Shown: positions 18,641-27,521 of the stretch, piece after piece
How the letters are laid out: each line of letters starts with the position of its first letter
Numbering within the stretch: position 1 is the stretch's first letter
Assembly: GCF_010723305.1 (NCBI RefSeq)
Contig: NZ_BLKW01000002.1
Location: forward strand, 2,016,853-2,080,852
DNA from: Mycobacterium botniense
GTDB taxonomy: Bacteria; Actinomycetota; Actinomycetes; Mycobacteriales; Mycobacteriaceae
Direction: 5' to 3'
Length of the DNA: 64,000 nt
The notes under the pieces: model-generated
Databases searched by the model: none
Told to the model about the DNA's origin: nothing
The model's input: only the letters and a program-made list of their open reading frames with translations
Made by a program: the position numbers and the translations under genes

Positions 18641-18773
18641 CACGAGCTCCTCGGCGCACGTCGATCCGACCGTGCCGATGCGGTTGCCCGCATCCGGTAG
18701 CGGCACTCTCGCGCGATGAGAATAACACCGGCCGCCGCGACCGGGTGCGGATTCAAAACAAAGACCGCAGCGC

Positions 18774-19385
18774 TCATAGCAGGGGGTCGAATTTCGCGAT
18801 GAGCCAAGAACCATTGACCTTCGTCAACGTCACCCGGACGCTACTGGCAGTCACCAGTGGTTCCGGCTTGTCTTTGGTTGTGGTGGTCTGGTCGAGGAAC
18901 ACCAACACGACGGCCGAATCCGGGTGTAACTCCGAAACCGCCGCCCGAACCACTTTGGCGGTTGTGGCGATGTGCTTGTCTCGGGCCGTCGGCGCGACAA
19001 CCTGTTCGGTGAACTTGCTGTAGTAGGCCAGGAAATCGCCGGTGAGGTGTGTCTTCGCCTTGGCGAAATCACGGTCCAGGTGTTCGGGGGAGTACGACAG
19101 TGTTGCCACAGCACCGTCTGAAGCCGCTCGAATCGCCTGGCGGGCTACCGCGTCGTCGACCCGCTGATCCGGACGGTACTGGAAGAAATACACCCCGGCT
19201 GCAAGTCCCAGCGCGGCGACCACCGCCGCCGTCAGCACAATCGGGCGCCAGGCGGCCAGACAGCGTCGGGCCCAGCGCACGATCACGCTGACGAAACGGG
19301 TGGGCTCTTTCCGGCCGCGTGGAGTTTCCGTGCTGTCCTGCCGCGGCTCAGCGCTGTGCACCGGCGATTCTTGGTCGACCGTCAC
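18774..19385 (-). CDS. Mce-associated membrane protein
   Basis: A 203-residue protein. I use GTG 19385, which overlaps the stop of the upstream gene (GTGA). Layout: a short charged cytoplasmic tail, one transmembrane helix (about 48-70, PIVLTAAVVAALGLAAGVYF), and an extracytoplasmic NTF2-like domain with LTGDFLAYYSKFTEQVV, ending in NGSWLIAKFDPLL. This is the architecture of the Mce-associated (Mam) proteins that stabilise Mce complexes. Co-transcribed with the following paralogous gene and placed just after a mce operon, so it probably serves this Mce system. Confidence 0.87.
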   Translation of the reverse strand: MTVDQESPVHSAEPRQDSTETPRGRKEPTRFVSVIVRWARRCLAAWRPIVLTAAVVAALGLAAGVYFFQYRPDQRVDDAVARQAIRAASDGAVATLSYSPEHLDRDFAKAKTHLTGDFLAYYSKFTEQVVAPTARDKHIATTAKVVRAAVSELHPDSAVVLVFLDQTTTTKDKPEPLVTASSVRVTLTKVNGSWLIAKFDPLL

Positions 19386-20242
19386 GGCACGAATTCGACT
19401 TTCGACATCTTGAGCTGGCCGCCGTCGCGGGTGATGTTCAGGCTCAGCCGCCACGGGGGCGGTGGCTGTTTCGTCTTGTCGGGATTAGTGATCTCGGACT
19501 TTGCAGCCACCAGGACGACTGCGGAATTGTCGGTCATGGACTCGACGGCAACTGCGTCCACGCTGGCTTTGGTGCTGATCTTCGAATTCGTCACACCTGC
19601 GACCAGGTACGCCGAGGTCACCTCCAGTTGGTCTTTGAGCTGGCCGGTGGAGTTGTCAATGATGCGCTGGAAGTCCTCCTTGGCGTGGTTGGCGTCAATC
19701 GACATCAGCGTCACAGCGCCTTGGCGGGCGGCGGCAGCGAACTCCGCAGCGAGCCGTCGTTGGTGCACGGCGGTCTGATGCTGCCAGGCCATGTAGCCGC
19801 TCGCCCCGAGCGCGAGGCAGATCAGCGCCATCGCGACGCCGACAAGCACTGTTTTTCGCCCCGGAGCATGCAGCCTGGCGGTGATGCGGTTGGCGCGGAG
19901 CCGCGCAGAACCCGGGTCAGTGGAATGCAGCTGCAGCTGCGGCCTAGCGGGCGTCTCGGCGGCGGGCTCGCTGCCTTCCGCGTCTGCGTTGTCGGGCATG
20001 TCGGGCTGATTGCCCGACGCTGCCTCGGCCTGGCGACGTAGCCGCAGCGCACGTGCCCGGGCTGCTTGAGCGCGCGCTTCCGCCCGCGCGGCCTCTGCCT
20101 CCGCTTCCGCGACTGCAGTGAGTCCGTCGGCGTCGGAACCGTTCGGCGGGCACGGTCGCTCGGTGCGGGAGTTGGCCCCCGTCCGGGAGCTGTCACCACG
20201 GTCGGCCTCACGCGCCTCCGGTGGACGCTGCCGCGGCGGCAT
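19382..20242 (-). CDS. Mce-associated membrane protein with coiled N-terminus
   Basis: A 286-residue protein starting at ATG 20242 behind GAGGAGGTCACC. The N-terminal 125 residues are polar and include an Ala/Glu/Arg-rich predicted helix (EAEAEAARAEARAQAARARA). A transmembrane helix lies at about 133-153, followed by an extracytoplasmic domain similar in length and ending to the neighbouring gene (WRLSLNITRDGGQLKMSKV). The GTGA overlap shows translational coupling to that gene. Assigned as a Mam protein by architecture and by its place after mceF. Confidence 0.86.
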   Translation of the reverse strand: MPPRQRPPEAREADRGDSSRTGANSRTERPCPPNGSDADGLTAVAEAEAEAARAEARAQAARARALRLRRQAEAASGNQPDMPDNADAEGSEPAAETPARPQLQLHSTDPGSARLRANRITARLHAPGRKTVLVGVAMALICLALGASGYMAWQHQTAVHQRRLAAEFAAAARQGAVTLMSIDANHAKEDFQRIIDNSTGQLKDQLEVTSAYLVAGVTNSKISTKASVDAVAVESMTDNSAVVLVAAKSEITNPDKTKQPPPPWRLSLNITRDGGQLKMSKVEFVP

Positions 20243-20474
20243 GGTGACCTCCTCATCGGTGCGGGTCGTGCACGGAGAACCACATTATCACTAGATGGGC
20301 GCTGGCCAGATTGGCGAATCTCCACCATGGATGGCTCTAAGCTGCGTAAACACTGACTAGACCGAGGGCACAGCGAGGATGGCACCGGTGAGCCAGGAGG
20401 GCGCAGCGGCCCTCGGGACAGGTGATCTTCTCCAAATAGGAGAATTTTGTTTTCGGTTGTGCCACAGTATTGGC

Positions 20475-20852
20475 GTGCGCATCACTGTGGCAGCGTACGC
20501 AGCATTCGTCGGCGCTGGTGTGTTGACCGCACCACCGGCCACCGCGGGGCCGACCGTCTGCGACTACCCCAGCTGTACTCCGGGTATCGCGCCGGGCGTC
20601 GTCCTCGGCGCGCCGTGCGACAATACCACCTATTACGTGTTCGGGGTCACCGATTGGGGTCGGCTGGTGTTCTGCGGCTCGCCGCGTCGATATCAGCCCA
20701 GGTGGTTCCGCTCACCGCCGATGGCGGGAATCAAGGAAGAGAACGCGGACTGCACCCAGTACCAGAACTACGTCGCGCAGGCGCCCGACGGGCTGTTTCT
20801 GGTCTGTATAGCGCAGGACGGCCGAACGTTCTGGACGCGCGGCGACACCTAA
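20475..20852 (+). CDS. small secreted Cys-rich protein
   Basis: With GTG 20475 as start the product is 125 residues and opens with a signal peptide (hydrophobic segment about 4-20, cleavage after ATA). The frame is open to 20379 but an upstream start would bury the signal. The mature part has six Cys (VCDYPSCTPGI, APCDNTTYYVFG, VFCGSPRR, ADCTQYQNY, LVCIAQDGR), so a disulfide-bonded exported protein is likely. Similar small exported proteins are common in mycobacteria but I do not know a role. Its stop overlaps the convergent SDR stop by three bases (CTAA). Confidence 0.75.
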   Translation: MRITVAAYAAFVGAGVLTAPPATAGPTVCDYPSCTPGIAPGVVLGAPCDNTTYYVFGVTDWGRLVFCGSPRRYQPRWFRSPPMAGIKEENADCTQYQNYVAQAPDGLFLVCIAQDGRTFWTRGDT

Positions 20853-21673
20853 CCTGCGACCACGGCTAGGCTACGGTCCCACAGCTCGCGGGCGAGCTCT
20901 GAATCCGCTGCTGCACGGTGCGGTTTGGCGATCTTGTGCCGTGAGTAGTATTCGCCTGGTTGCCAGTCAAAACCGGGGGTGCCCGAAGCCAGCCAGACCA
21001 GTTGATCAGCTCCTTCGTCTGCGGTCGCAACCAGACGCGTGGTGGGCAGGTGCCGCATGAAAGCCAAGACCCGTGACCCCGATGCAGGACCGAAGTTGGA
21101 GTCGACATAGCCGGGGTGAAACGTCACCGCGGACACCCCCACACCATGGTATCGACGATGTAATTCCTTGGTGAACAAGATGATTGCCAGCTTGGTGAGG
21201 GCGTATGCGGTGCTGGGGCGATGGCGGTGCGTGTTGTGAAGGTCGTCGATGCTGACCTTGCCCAGCAGCTTTTGCGACGAACTGGTGGTGTTGACGATCG
21301 ACGCGCGCGACTCGACCAGGACCTCCATCAACTGCGTGGTGAGCAGAAACGGGGCCAGGTAGTTGACCTGGTAGGTGTGCTCATACCCGTCGTTGGTGAT
21401 CCGGATCGTGCGTGTCATGCCGCCGGCGTTGTTGGCCAACACATCGATCCGTGGGTAGCGCGTACGCAACTTCTCGGCCAATGCTCGCACCTGGGCCAGG
21501 TCGGCGAAGTCGGCCACGAAACAGTCGGCATCCAGTTCTGCGGCCACCGCGTGGGTCTTGGTCTCCGATCGGCCGATCACCACCACATGTTCCCCGGCTC
21601 GCCGCAAGCGGCGCGCCGCCGCAGCACCGATCCCGTCACTGGCGCCGGTGATGACAATAGTCTTGGCGGTCAT
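20849..21673 (-). CDS. short-chain dehydrogenase/reductase (retinol-dehydrogenase-like)
   Basis: A 274-residue SDR with TGASDGIGAAAARRL near the N-terminus, NNAGG at about 85 and the catalytic YALTK. The C-terminal part (GEYYSRHKIAKPHRAAAD) resembles the retinol-dehydrogenase/WWOX-like branch of the SDR family. It ends a leftward group LLM oxidoreductase - P450 - SDR, with ten bases to the P450 stop. It would oxidise or reduce a lipid alcohol or ketone; direction and substrate unknown. Confidence 0.9.
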   Translation of the reverse strand: MTAKTIVITGASDGIGAAAARRLRRAGEHVVVIGRSETKTHAVAAELDADCFVADFADLAQVRALAEKLRTRYPRIDVLANNAGGMTRTIRITNDGYEHTYQVNYLAPFLLTTQLMEVLVESRASIVNTTSSSQKLLGKVSIDDLHNTHRHRPSTAYALTKLAIILFTKELHRRYHGVGVSAVTFHPGYVDSNFGPASGSRVLAFMRHLPTTRLVATADEGADQLVWLASGTPGFDWQPGEYYSRHKIAKPHRAAADSELARELWDRSLAVVAG

Positions 21674-21683
21674 GGCCGCGCGG

Positions 21684-22880
21684 TCAGCCGGTGATCACCG
21701 GTAATCGCGCCCAACCGCGCACACTGGCCGTGTGGGCGCGAACCGCGTTGTCATAATCCACCTGCCAATCGGGCCAGCGATTGAGCACTTCGTCAAGCGC
21801 GACCCGGGCTTCCATGCGCGCCAGGGCCGAACCCAGGCAGAAATGCAGACCGTGCCCGAAGCTTAGATGCGAGCCGGTGTGATGGATATCGAAGCGCTCG
21901 GCGTCGGCGAAACGCCGCTCATCGCGGTTGGCGGATCCGTTCAACAACAACATGATGGAGCCCTCCGGGACGGTGCGCCCGTAGTACTCGACGTCGGTGG
22001 CGACATACCGGGCCTGTACCGGCGATGGCGCCTCATACCGCAGCACCTCTTCGATCGCCTGGGGAATCAGCGAACGGTCAGCCGCGATCTCGCGGCGCTG
22101 ATCGGGATGATCGGAGAACAGTTGGCCAATGAAACCGATCAGCCGCGTGGTCGTCTCGTTACCTGCGCCGGCGATGGTGCTGGTGTAGGTCAGGACCTCG
22201 GTTCGCGTCAGGCGTCGCCGGGTACCGTCCGGTTCTTCCACTTCGGCGTTGAGCAGCTCGGTCATCAGATCATCGGATGGATGATCGGCCCGCCAATCGA
22301 TGTAGTCGGCGAAGATCTCGTAGGACTGCTCGAAACTGGTGGCGTCGAAGGCGGGCTTGCCTTCTGTCAAGGTCAGGAGACTATCGGTGCGTTTGCGGAT
22401 CATCTCCTGGTCGGCCTCGGGGATACCCACCAGGTACCCGATCACCCGCATCGGCATCTGCGCCCCAAGGTCTTCGATGAAATCGAAACGGCCAGAACCA
22501 ACGTGGGGGTCCAGTGCTCGCACGCAATACTGGCGCGCCAGCCCCTCGACCGCTTCCATCCGCCGGGGAGTAAACACCCGCGACAGCAGCCGACGGTGCA
22601 GATCATGAATTGGGGGATCTTCCCATAAAATGATGCCCGGCGGGATTTCGAAACCGCTGAGCATGATGTCAGCGGTGGTGCCCCGGCCGGAGCGGAAGCG
22701 CTCCCAGTCGTTAAGGGCGGGAGCCACATCCGCGTAGCGGCTCAGCGCGAAAAAGTTGAATTTCTCGTTGTAGTACAGCGGCGCCTCGTCGCGAAGTCGT
22801 TTCCACACCGGATAAGGATCATCATCGATTTCGAAATCGAATGGGTCGTAATACACGTCGACAACGCTGGCGTCGGTCAT
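21684..22880 (-). CDS. cytochrome P450
   Basis: A 398-residue bacterial P450. The start is ATG 22880; the longer open frame covers the neighbouring LLM gene. I-helix AGAGNETTT at about 237-245, ExxR in EEVLR at 277-281, haem loop FGHGLHFCLG at 341-350 with Cys348. DPPIHDLHRRLLSRVF is the usual helix C region. The gene starts two bases after the LLM oxidoreductase stop, so it is in its operon. No ferredoxin is adjacent; it may share the one at 3380-3622 or another. CYP family not assigned. Confidence 0.93.
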   Translation of the reverse strand: MTDASVVDVYYDPFDFEIDDDPYPVWKRLRDEAPLYYNEKFNFFALSRYADVAPALNDWERFRSGRGTTADIMLSGFEIPPGIILWEDPPIHDLHRRLLSRVFTPRRMEAVEGLARQYCVRALDPHVGSGRFDFIEDLGAQMPMRVIGYLVGIPEADQEMIRKRTDSLLTLTEGKPAFDATSFEQSYEIFADYIDWRADHPSDDLMTELLNAEVEEPDGTRRRLTRTEVLTYTSTIAGAGNETTTRLIGFIGQLFSDHPDQRREIAADRSLIPQAIEEVLRYEAPSPVQARYVATDVEYYGRTVPEGSIMLLLNGSANRDERRFADAERFDIHHTGSHLSFGHGLHFCLGSALARMEARVALDEVLNRWPDWQVDYDNAVRAHTASVRGWARLPVITG

Positions 22881-22882
22881 TG

Positions 22883-23926
22883 CTAAGCCTCTTGTTTCTC
22901 GCGGGTCTGCCCGGGTTCGGTGGGATCGTTGTGCATCCCGTCGCCGGCGGGATCGAGGGCCAGCGCCGGAACGACGGCCTCGGTGACGCGCTTCAGGTAC
23001 GGCCAGGCGATATCGGGTGGAAGTCCGCCGCACAGCGGTGCCAGGGTGAGCATGCCGCCACCGCGGACGTGGGCGATGGCCTCCGGCACGGTGAAGATGC
23101 GATATGTGCGTGATAGCGCGCGCAACTCCTCGATGGTATGCACGTCCGCGATTCCGGCCGAGGTGTCGTTTCCCGGGTTCCAGTCGGCGTAAGCGCGCGC
23201 GTCATGCAGCAGGTAGGGGCCGAGTTCTGCCCAGGCGTGATCGACGTCATCGGCGACAAAACACACCGATGCGGTCTCGCGGTCCGGCAACAACGTCATA
23301 CCCGGCTGGTGCCCGTGCGCGCGGCAGGCCGCCTCATAGGCTTCCCGGCAGCCGGGAACGTTGGCTTGCGCGAGAAAGGACAGCCCATATTTTCCGGCAC
23401 GCCGGGCGGCTGCCAGACTGCCACCGCCCCACATGATCATCGGGCCACCGCCGGTGCACGGCGCCGGCGTCACCGTGATCTGCCGCCCATGGTGCAGGAC
23501 CGTCTCACCGCTGAGCAACCGGCGCAGCATCGCCAGATTCTCGTCGGCGATGCGCCCGCGCGCACCCATATCCACGCCGAAGTGTTGGTACTCTTCAGGC
23601 CGATACCCCAACCCGAATATGTACGAGACCCGGCCCCGGCTGATGATATCGAGCACCGCCATCTCTTCGGCGAGCCGAACCGGGTCATATAGCGGCAGGA
23701 TTACCACCGAGGTCAGCGCCAGCTGCTCGGTGCGTGCCGCGATAGCCGAAGCGAGGATCAGTGGCGTCGGCAGATAACCGTCCGGGGAGCCGTGGTGCTC
23801 ACAGAGCACGACGCCGGAGCAACCACGTGTCTCGGCCCAGGCGCACATGTCGATAGCGGTCGCATACAGCTGTGTCGCCGGCGCGCCCGAGTCTGGGGCA
23901 CGCATGTCGAAGCGCATCGAGAACAC
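22883..23926 (-). CDS. LLM class (luciferase-like) flavin- or F420-dependent oxidoreductase
   Basis: A 347-residue luciferase-like monooxygenase. Typical features are the TIM-barrel N-terminus MRFDMRAPDSGAPATQL, SVVILPLYDPVRLAEEMA and GRVSYIFGLGY, the cofactor-binding region of the superfamily. GTG 23926 or an ATG three codons on may start it. Members use FMN or F420 to oxidise or reduce diverse lipids; the cofactor cannot be fixed from sequence. It leads the leftward operon with P450 and SDR and is divergent from a TetR gene, which is a likely regulator. Confidence 0.88.
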   Translation of the reverse strand: MFSMRFDMRAPDSGAPATQLYATAIDMCAWAETRGCSGVVLCEHHGSPDGYLPTPLILASAIAARTEQLALTSVVILPLYDPVRLAEEMAVLDIISRGRVSYIFGLGYRPEEYQHFGVDMGARGRIADENLAMLRRLLSGETVLHHGRQITVTPAPCTGGGPMIMWGGGSLAAARRAGKYGLSFLAQANVPGCREAYEAACRAHGHQPGMTLLPDRETASVCFVADDVDHAWAELGPYLLHDARAYADWNPGNDTSAGIADVHTIEELRALSRTYRIFTVPEAIAHVRGGGMLTLAPLCGGLPPDIAWPYLKRVTEAVVPALALDPAGDGMHNDPTEPGQTREKQEA

Positions 23927-24234
23927 CGCTGGCCCCTGTTAATCGGGCCGGGCCAGCGGTTGCACCGGCCCGGCGCAAGCCTGAAAAGTCATTGCGGAGT
24001 CGCCATCAATTCACCGGATTCCCACCACTGATTACCCCGCCTTTCTGAATCCTCGGATCCGCGGCACCAGGCCTGCGGGTAGGCGTGATATTCCCGCCGA
24101 CGTAGGATTTAAGCGCCCGCCCAACACGGTTGAGCACATGCTTAACATGCGGGCTGCGCATGGTCAAGACTCAGGAGGCCGACACCGGCGATGTTGTTCA
24201 AGCCCGGCCGGGCTGCCCACGAGTGCGGGTAACG
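23927..24234. other. divergent promoter region between LLM gene and TetR gene
   Basis: This stretch of about 310 bases has no convincing gene. It contains the operator-like palindrome at 24129-24146 and presumably promoters for both the leftward LLM-P450-SDR genes and the TetR gene. Nothing else stands out. Confidence 0.6.
24129..24146. promoter_or_regulatory. palindromic operator GTTGAGCA-CA-TGCTTAAC
   Basis: An 18-base near-perfect inverted repeat (one mismatch per arm pair) about 90 bases upstream of the TetR start. The core TGAGCA-NN-TGCTTA recurs exactly at 27454-27467, upstream of the paralogous TetR gene. This strongly suggests the binding site of one or both regulators. Confidence 0.65.
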
Positions 24235-24831
24235 ATGGTATCGGCCCGCAGATTCGGGGCACCGGACGCGAAGACCCGCGCCACGCTGCTGGACGCCGCC
24301 GAGCAGCTGATGCTCGAGGAGGGCTGGGCAGCCGTCACCGGGCGGCGGGTGGCGGAGAAGGCGGGTCTGCGATCTCAGCTCGTGCACTATTACTTTCGCA
24401 GCATGGACGATCTGCTGCTGGCAGTGTTCCGTCGCCGCGCCGAGCAGAGCTTCAAGGCGAACGCCAAAGCGTTGAGTTCGCCGCAGCCGTTATGGGCGCT
24501 GTGGCGGATGTTCAACAATCCGCCGTTCAGTGTTTTCACCATGGAACTCTTCGCGTTGGCCAACCACCGCGCGGAGCTCAGGACGGAGCTCGCCCATTAC
24601 GCTGAGCGGTTCCGCAACGAGCAGACACGGACATTGGCCCGCGTCCTGAAAGGCTACGGGGTTGACACACAGCGATTCCCGCCGGCCGCGGTGGCCTTCC
24701 TGATGACGGGCGTGCCCGGTGTGCTGTTCATGGAAGAAGCTCTCGGTATCTCGGCCGGTCACGCCGAAATCGTCGCGCTCGTGGAGCGCTACCTCCGGCG
24801 GCTCGAAGGTGATCCGGTGACGTCGTCATGA
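24235..24831 (+). CDS. TetR/AcrR family transcriptional regulator
   Basis: A 198-residue regulator. ATG 24235 is chosen because the paralogue at 27.5 kb begins at the equivalent point (MTSARR versus MVSARR); the frame is open 35 codons upstream. The N-terminal TetR helix-turn-helix spans about 13-60 (LLDAAEQLMLEEGWAAVTGR, then LVHYYFRSMDDLLLAVF), followed by a ligand-binding helical domain with PQPLWALWRMFNNP. The two regulators share long stretches and differ mostly in the middle, so they are recent paralogues. Divergent from the LLM-P450-SDR genes, which it probably represses until a lipid-derived ligand binds. Confidence 0.93.
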   Translation: MVSARRFGAPDAKTRATLLDAAEQLMLEEGWAAVTGRRVAEKAGLRSQLVHYYFRSMDDLLLAVFRRRAEQSFKANAKALSSPQPLWALWRMFNNPPFSVFTMELFALANHRAELRTELAHYAERFRNEQTRTLARVLKGYGVDTQRFPPAAVAFLMTGVPGVLFMEEALGISAGHAEIVALVERYLRRLEGDPVTSS

Positions 24832-25028
24832 GCGCGATCCAGGTCGTTCGTATCAGGCGAGATGGTCCGTTTCCGGGTGGGTTAGACGGGTGGCTGCGCA
24901 CTTTGCCGTCCCGACGCCCCACGCAGCCGAGTTAACCGTGGACGTGTATGGCACCGACGGTCGGTCGCGTTCGAGGCCACCTGCGCGGGTGCAATCAGGA
25001 TCAGCCACCGACGATTGGAGTTGCGCAC
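24832..25028. other. short intergenic region
   Basis: About 200 bases between the TetR stop and the LLM start. Reading frames here lack coding character and I find no strong palindrome. Confidence 0.4.
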
Positions 25029-25961
25029 GTGAAGGATCTGGACATCGGCGTGTACGTGCCCCAGATAGGCTTTTCCTATGACGATGTCCTGCACCGGGCT
25101 CGGCGCTGCGAGGAACTGGGCATCGGGTCACTGTGGCTTTACGACCACCTGTATGGCCCCGGAGCCCCCGGCGTCGCCTCGCTCGAAGCATGGACGCTGG
25201 CGACCGCGCTGTTGAGCAGCACCGAGCGCTTGCGGGTGGGGCATATGGTGTTATGCAACCAGTTTCGCCACCCAGTCGTGCTGGCCAAAATGGCGACCAC
25301 CCTCGACCAGATCGCGGCGGGCCGCCTGCAGCTCGGCATCGGTAGCGGCTCCATCGAAGACGAGCACACTCGAACGGGTTTGCCCTGGGGAAACTTCGCC
25401 GAACGAAGCGAGCGCCTGGCCGAGACGCTGGAGATCTTGAGCCAGGCTTTCAGCAAAGGGGTCATCGATTTCGCGGGCAAGCATTACACGGTGCGCAACA
25501 TGCCGATCGTGCCGGGCCCGGCGCAGCAGCCCCGGCCTCCTATCGTCGTTGGGGGCGTGGGCGAAAAGTACACTCTGCCCTTGGTGGCGCGCTACGCCGA
25601 TGTGTGGAACGTGCCCACTTACGGGCTAAACGAACTTGAACGCAAAATCTCTATTCTGCAGTCGATTTGCGGCGATATAGGCCGCGACCCGACCAGCATT
25701 GTCCTGTCGATCGAAGCCGTCATGGCGCTTGCCCCAGACGAGTCGTCGCTGCCAAAGGTCCGTCAGATCGCCGAAAGACGCTTCGGTGCACCGGGTTTCG
25801 GTTTACACGAAGGCGGTCTTATCGGCACCCCGCAGGTCATCGTGGATCGGCTCAATGAACTTCACGCGCTTGGTTTTCGGCAGGTGGTGCTTTTCACCCA
25901 TGACCGAGCGTCGGATGAGACGCTGGAACTGCTCGCTTCGAGCGTGATTGCCCAGATCTGA
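25029..25961 (+). CDS. LLM class F420-dependent-type oxidoreductase
   Basis: A 310-residue LLM protein. I take GTG 25029, giving VKDLDIGVYVPQIGFSYDDV, the usual start of the TIM barrel; the frame is open 27 codons further upstream. The segments LGIGSLWLYDHLYGP and AAGRLQLGIGSGSIEDEH are family hallmarks, and the end EGGLIGTPQVIVDRLNELHA is the typical C-terminus of mycobacterial F420-type LLM enzymes. Monocistronic between the TetR gene and a convergent P450. Substrate unknown. Confidence 0.88.
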   Translation: MKDLDIGVYVPQIGFSYDDVLHRARRCEELGIGSLWLYDHLYGPGAPGVASLEAWTLATALLSSTERLRVGHMVLCNQFRHPVVLAKMATTLDQIAAGRLQLGIGSGSIEDEHTRTGLPWGNFAERSERLAETLEILSQAFSKGVIDFAGKHYTVRNMPIVPGPAQQPRPPIVVGGVGEKYTLPLVARYADVWNVPTYGLNELERKISILQSICGDIGRDPTSIVLSIEAVMALAPDESSLPKVRQIAERRFGAPGFGLHEGGLIGTPQVIVDRLNELHALGFRQVVLFTHDRASDETLELLASSVIAQI

Positions 25962-26095
25962 GATGGCTGTTCAGCCGATAGCTGCGTTCGGTCACGCTGG
26001 ATACCTGCTGACGATGTGCGGGGCTGCGGTTTCATACCGCTCATGGGTGTGGAAGGAGAACCGCCCGGATCGGCAAACTCGCCGGTAAGGCGAGC

Positions 26096-27373
26096 TTAAC
26101 TGGCTGTGGTGAAAGTGAGATGCAATTCGCTGAGTCCCCGCAAGATGTACGTGGGCTCGTAGGTGTAGCGGCGGTTATCCGCCGGGCCGTGTTTGGCTTC
26201 GTTGATCCGGATGTCGCTCATCCGGTCCAGGATTCGCTCGATCGAGACCCGCCCCTCCACTCGGGCCAGCGGCCCGCCGGGGCAGGTATGCACCCCGCGG
26301 GCGAATGCCATGTGCTCGCGGACGTTCTTGCGGTCGAGGCGGAACTCATGCGGGTTCTCGAACCGGCGGGGATCGCGGTTGACCGCTCCCGGTAACACCA
26401 TCACGATCGCACCGGCGGGAATGTCGACACCGCCCACCGTGGTGGCCCTGCGGGCCAGCCGCGAGTCGCTTTTGACCGGGCTCTCCATCCGCAGGGATTC
26501 CTCGATGAAGGCGGGAATCAGGCTGCGATCCTTCCGCAGCTGGTGCTGGATGTCGGGCCGGTCGCCGAGCACTTGCAGAGCAGCGGAGAGCAGCTTTGCG
26601 GTCGTTTCCTGTCCGGCCGCGAAAAGGAAGGTTGCTGAACGCACTACCTCGATGACCTCGGGTGTGGATCCATCCGGGTATCTCGCCGTCGCCAGCGCAG
26701 TCAGCACATCGTCACGCGGTGTGCGCCGACGGTCCTCGATATAGGAGCAGAACTTGTCATCGAGCCATTCCAGTGGATTGACACCCACCGATTCGTGGTT
26801 AAGTGCACCCACCCGCGCGCCCGGACGATCGGCACCAAGGACGGTGCGGAACTGCTTGTGGTCGTCTTCAGGCACACCGAGTAAATCGGCGATCACCAAA
26901 GTGGCGAACGGTTTTGAGTATTCGCTGATGAACTCGCACTCACCGTTGTCGAGGAATTCTTCGAGCTGACGATCAGCCAGGCGCCACATGAAATCCTCGT
27001 TTTCCTTCAGTCGGCTCGGGGTCAGCAGCCGACTCAACAACGAGCGTGCCCGGGTATGATCCGGTGGGTCCATGGTGACCATGTGCTCGAACATCGGAAA
27101 CTGGTCGCGGTGTGCTTCGATTTGGGCGCTGATGTCATCGCCGTGGGGTTGGAAGGGCAGCGGTGGGAACGGCCCGCCCAGTGCGACGCAGTTGGAGAAG
27201 GTGTCGGTGTCCTTGTAGACGGCGGTGGCTTCCTCATAGCCGGTGACGGCAAAAACACCGTAGTGCGGAAGCTGCAACACCGGGTTTTTGCTCCGCAGGT
27301 AATCGAAGTAGGGGTGCGGATCAGGAATCAGCGACGCGTCGGTGAAGAAATCCACCGTGTCGAAGTTGCTCAT
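26096..27373 (-). CDS. cytochrome P450
   Basis: A 425-residue P450 starting at ATG 27373. I-helix FAAGQETT at about 251-258, ExxR in EESLR at 291-295, and the haem loop FARGVHTCPG at 357-366 with Cys364. The second residue of the haem loop is Ala instead of the usual Gly, tolerated in other P450s. It is divergent from a TetR gene across a region with the shared operator at 27451-27470, so repression by that TetR protein is likely. Subfamily not assigned. Confidence 0.93.
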   Translation of the reverse strand: MSNFDTVDFFTDASLIPDPHPYFDYLRSKNPVLQLPHYGVFAVTGYEEATAVYKDTDTFSNCVALGGPFPPLPFQPHGDDISAQIEAHRDQFPMFEHMVTMDPPDHTRARSLLSRLLTPSRLKENEDFMWRLADRQLEEFLDNGECEFISEYSKPFATLVIADLLGVPEDDHKQFRTVLGADRPGARVGALNHESVGVNPLEWLDDKFCSYIEDRRRTPRDDVLTALATARYPDGSTPEVIEVVRSATFLFAAGQETTAKLLSAALQVLGDRPDIQHQLRKDRSLIPAFIEESLRMESPVKSDSRLARRATTVGGVDIPAGAIVMVLPGAVNRDPRRFENPHEFRLDRKNVREHMAFARGVHTCPGGPLARVEGRVSIERILDRMSDIRINEAKHGPADNRRYTYEPTYILRGLSELHLTFTTAS

Positions 27374-27450
27374 GGTGTGTGCGCGCCTCCCGGGCTGCGG
27401 TTTGCTTATCGGCAGCGAGGTTGAGTCGCCTGAGCCGGATATCGATAACG

Positions 27451-27470
27451 TGCTGAGCACTTGCTTAGCA
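27451..27470. promoter_or_regulatory. palindromic operator TGCTGAGCA-CT-TGCTTAGCA
   Basis: A 20-base inverted repeat with one mismatch between arms, between the divergent P450 and TetR genes. Its core TGAGCA-NN-TGCTTA is identical to that at 24131-24144, including the asymmetric T in the right arm. Placement suggests control of both genes and autoregulation. Confidence 0.65.
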
Positions 27471-27521
27471 TGGCGCTAAGGTCGTGGTCAAGGCGACAGC
27501 GCCGTCCGGCATACGATCGGC

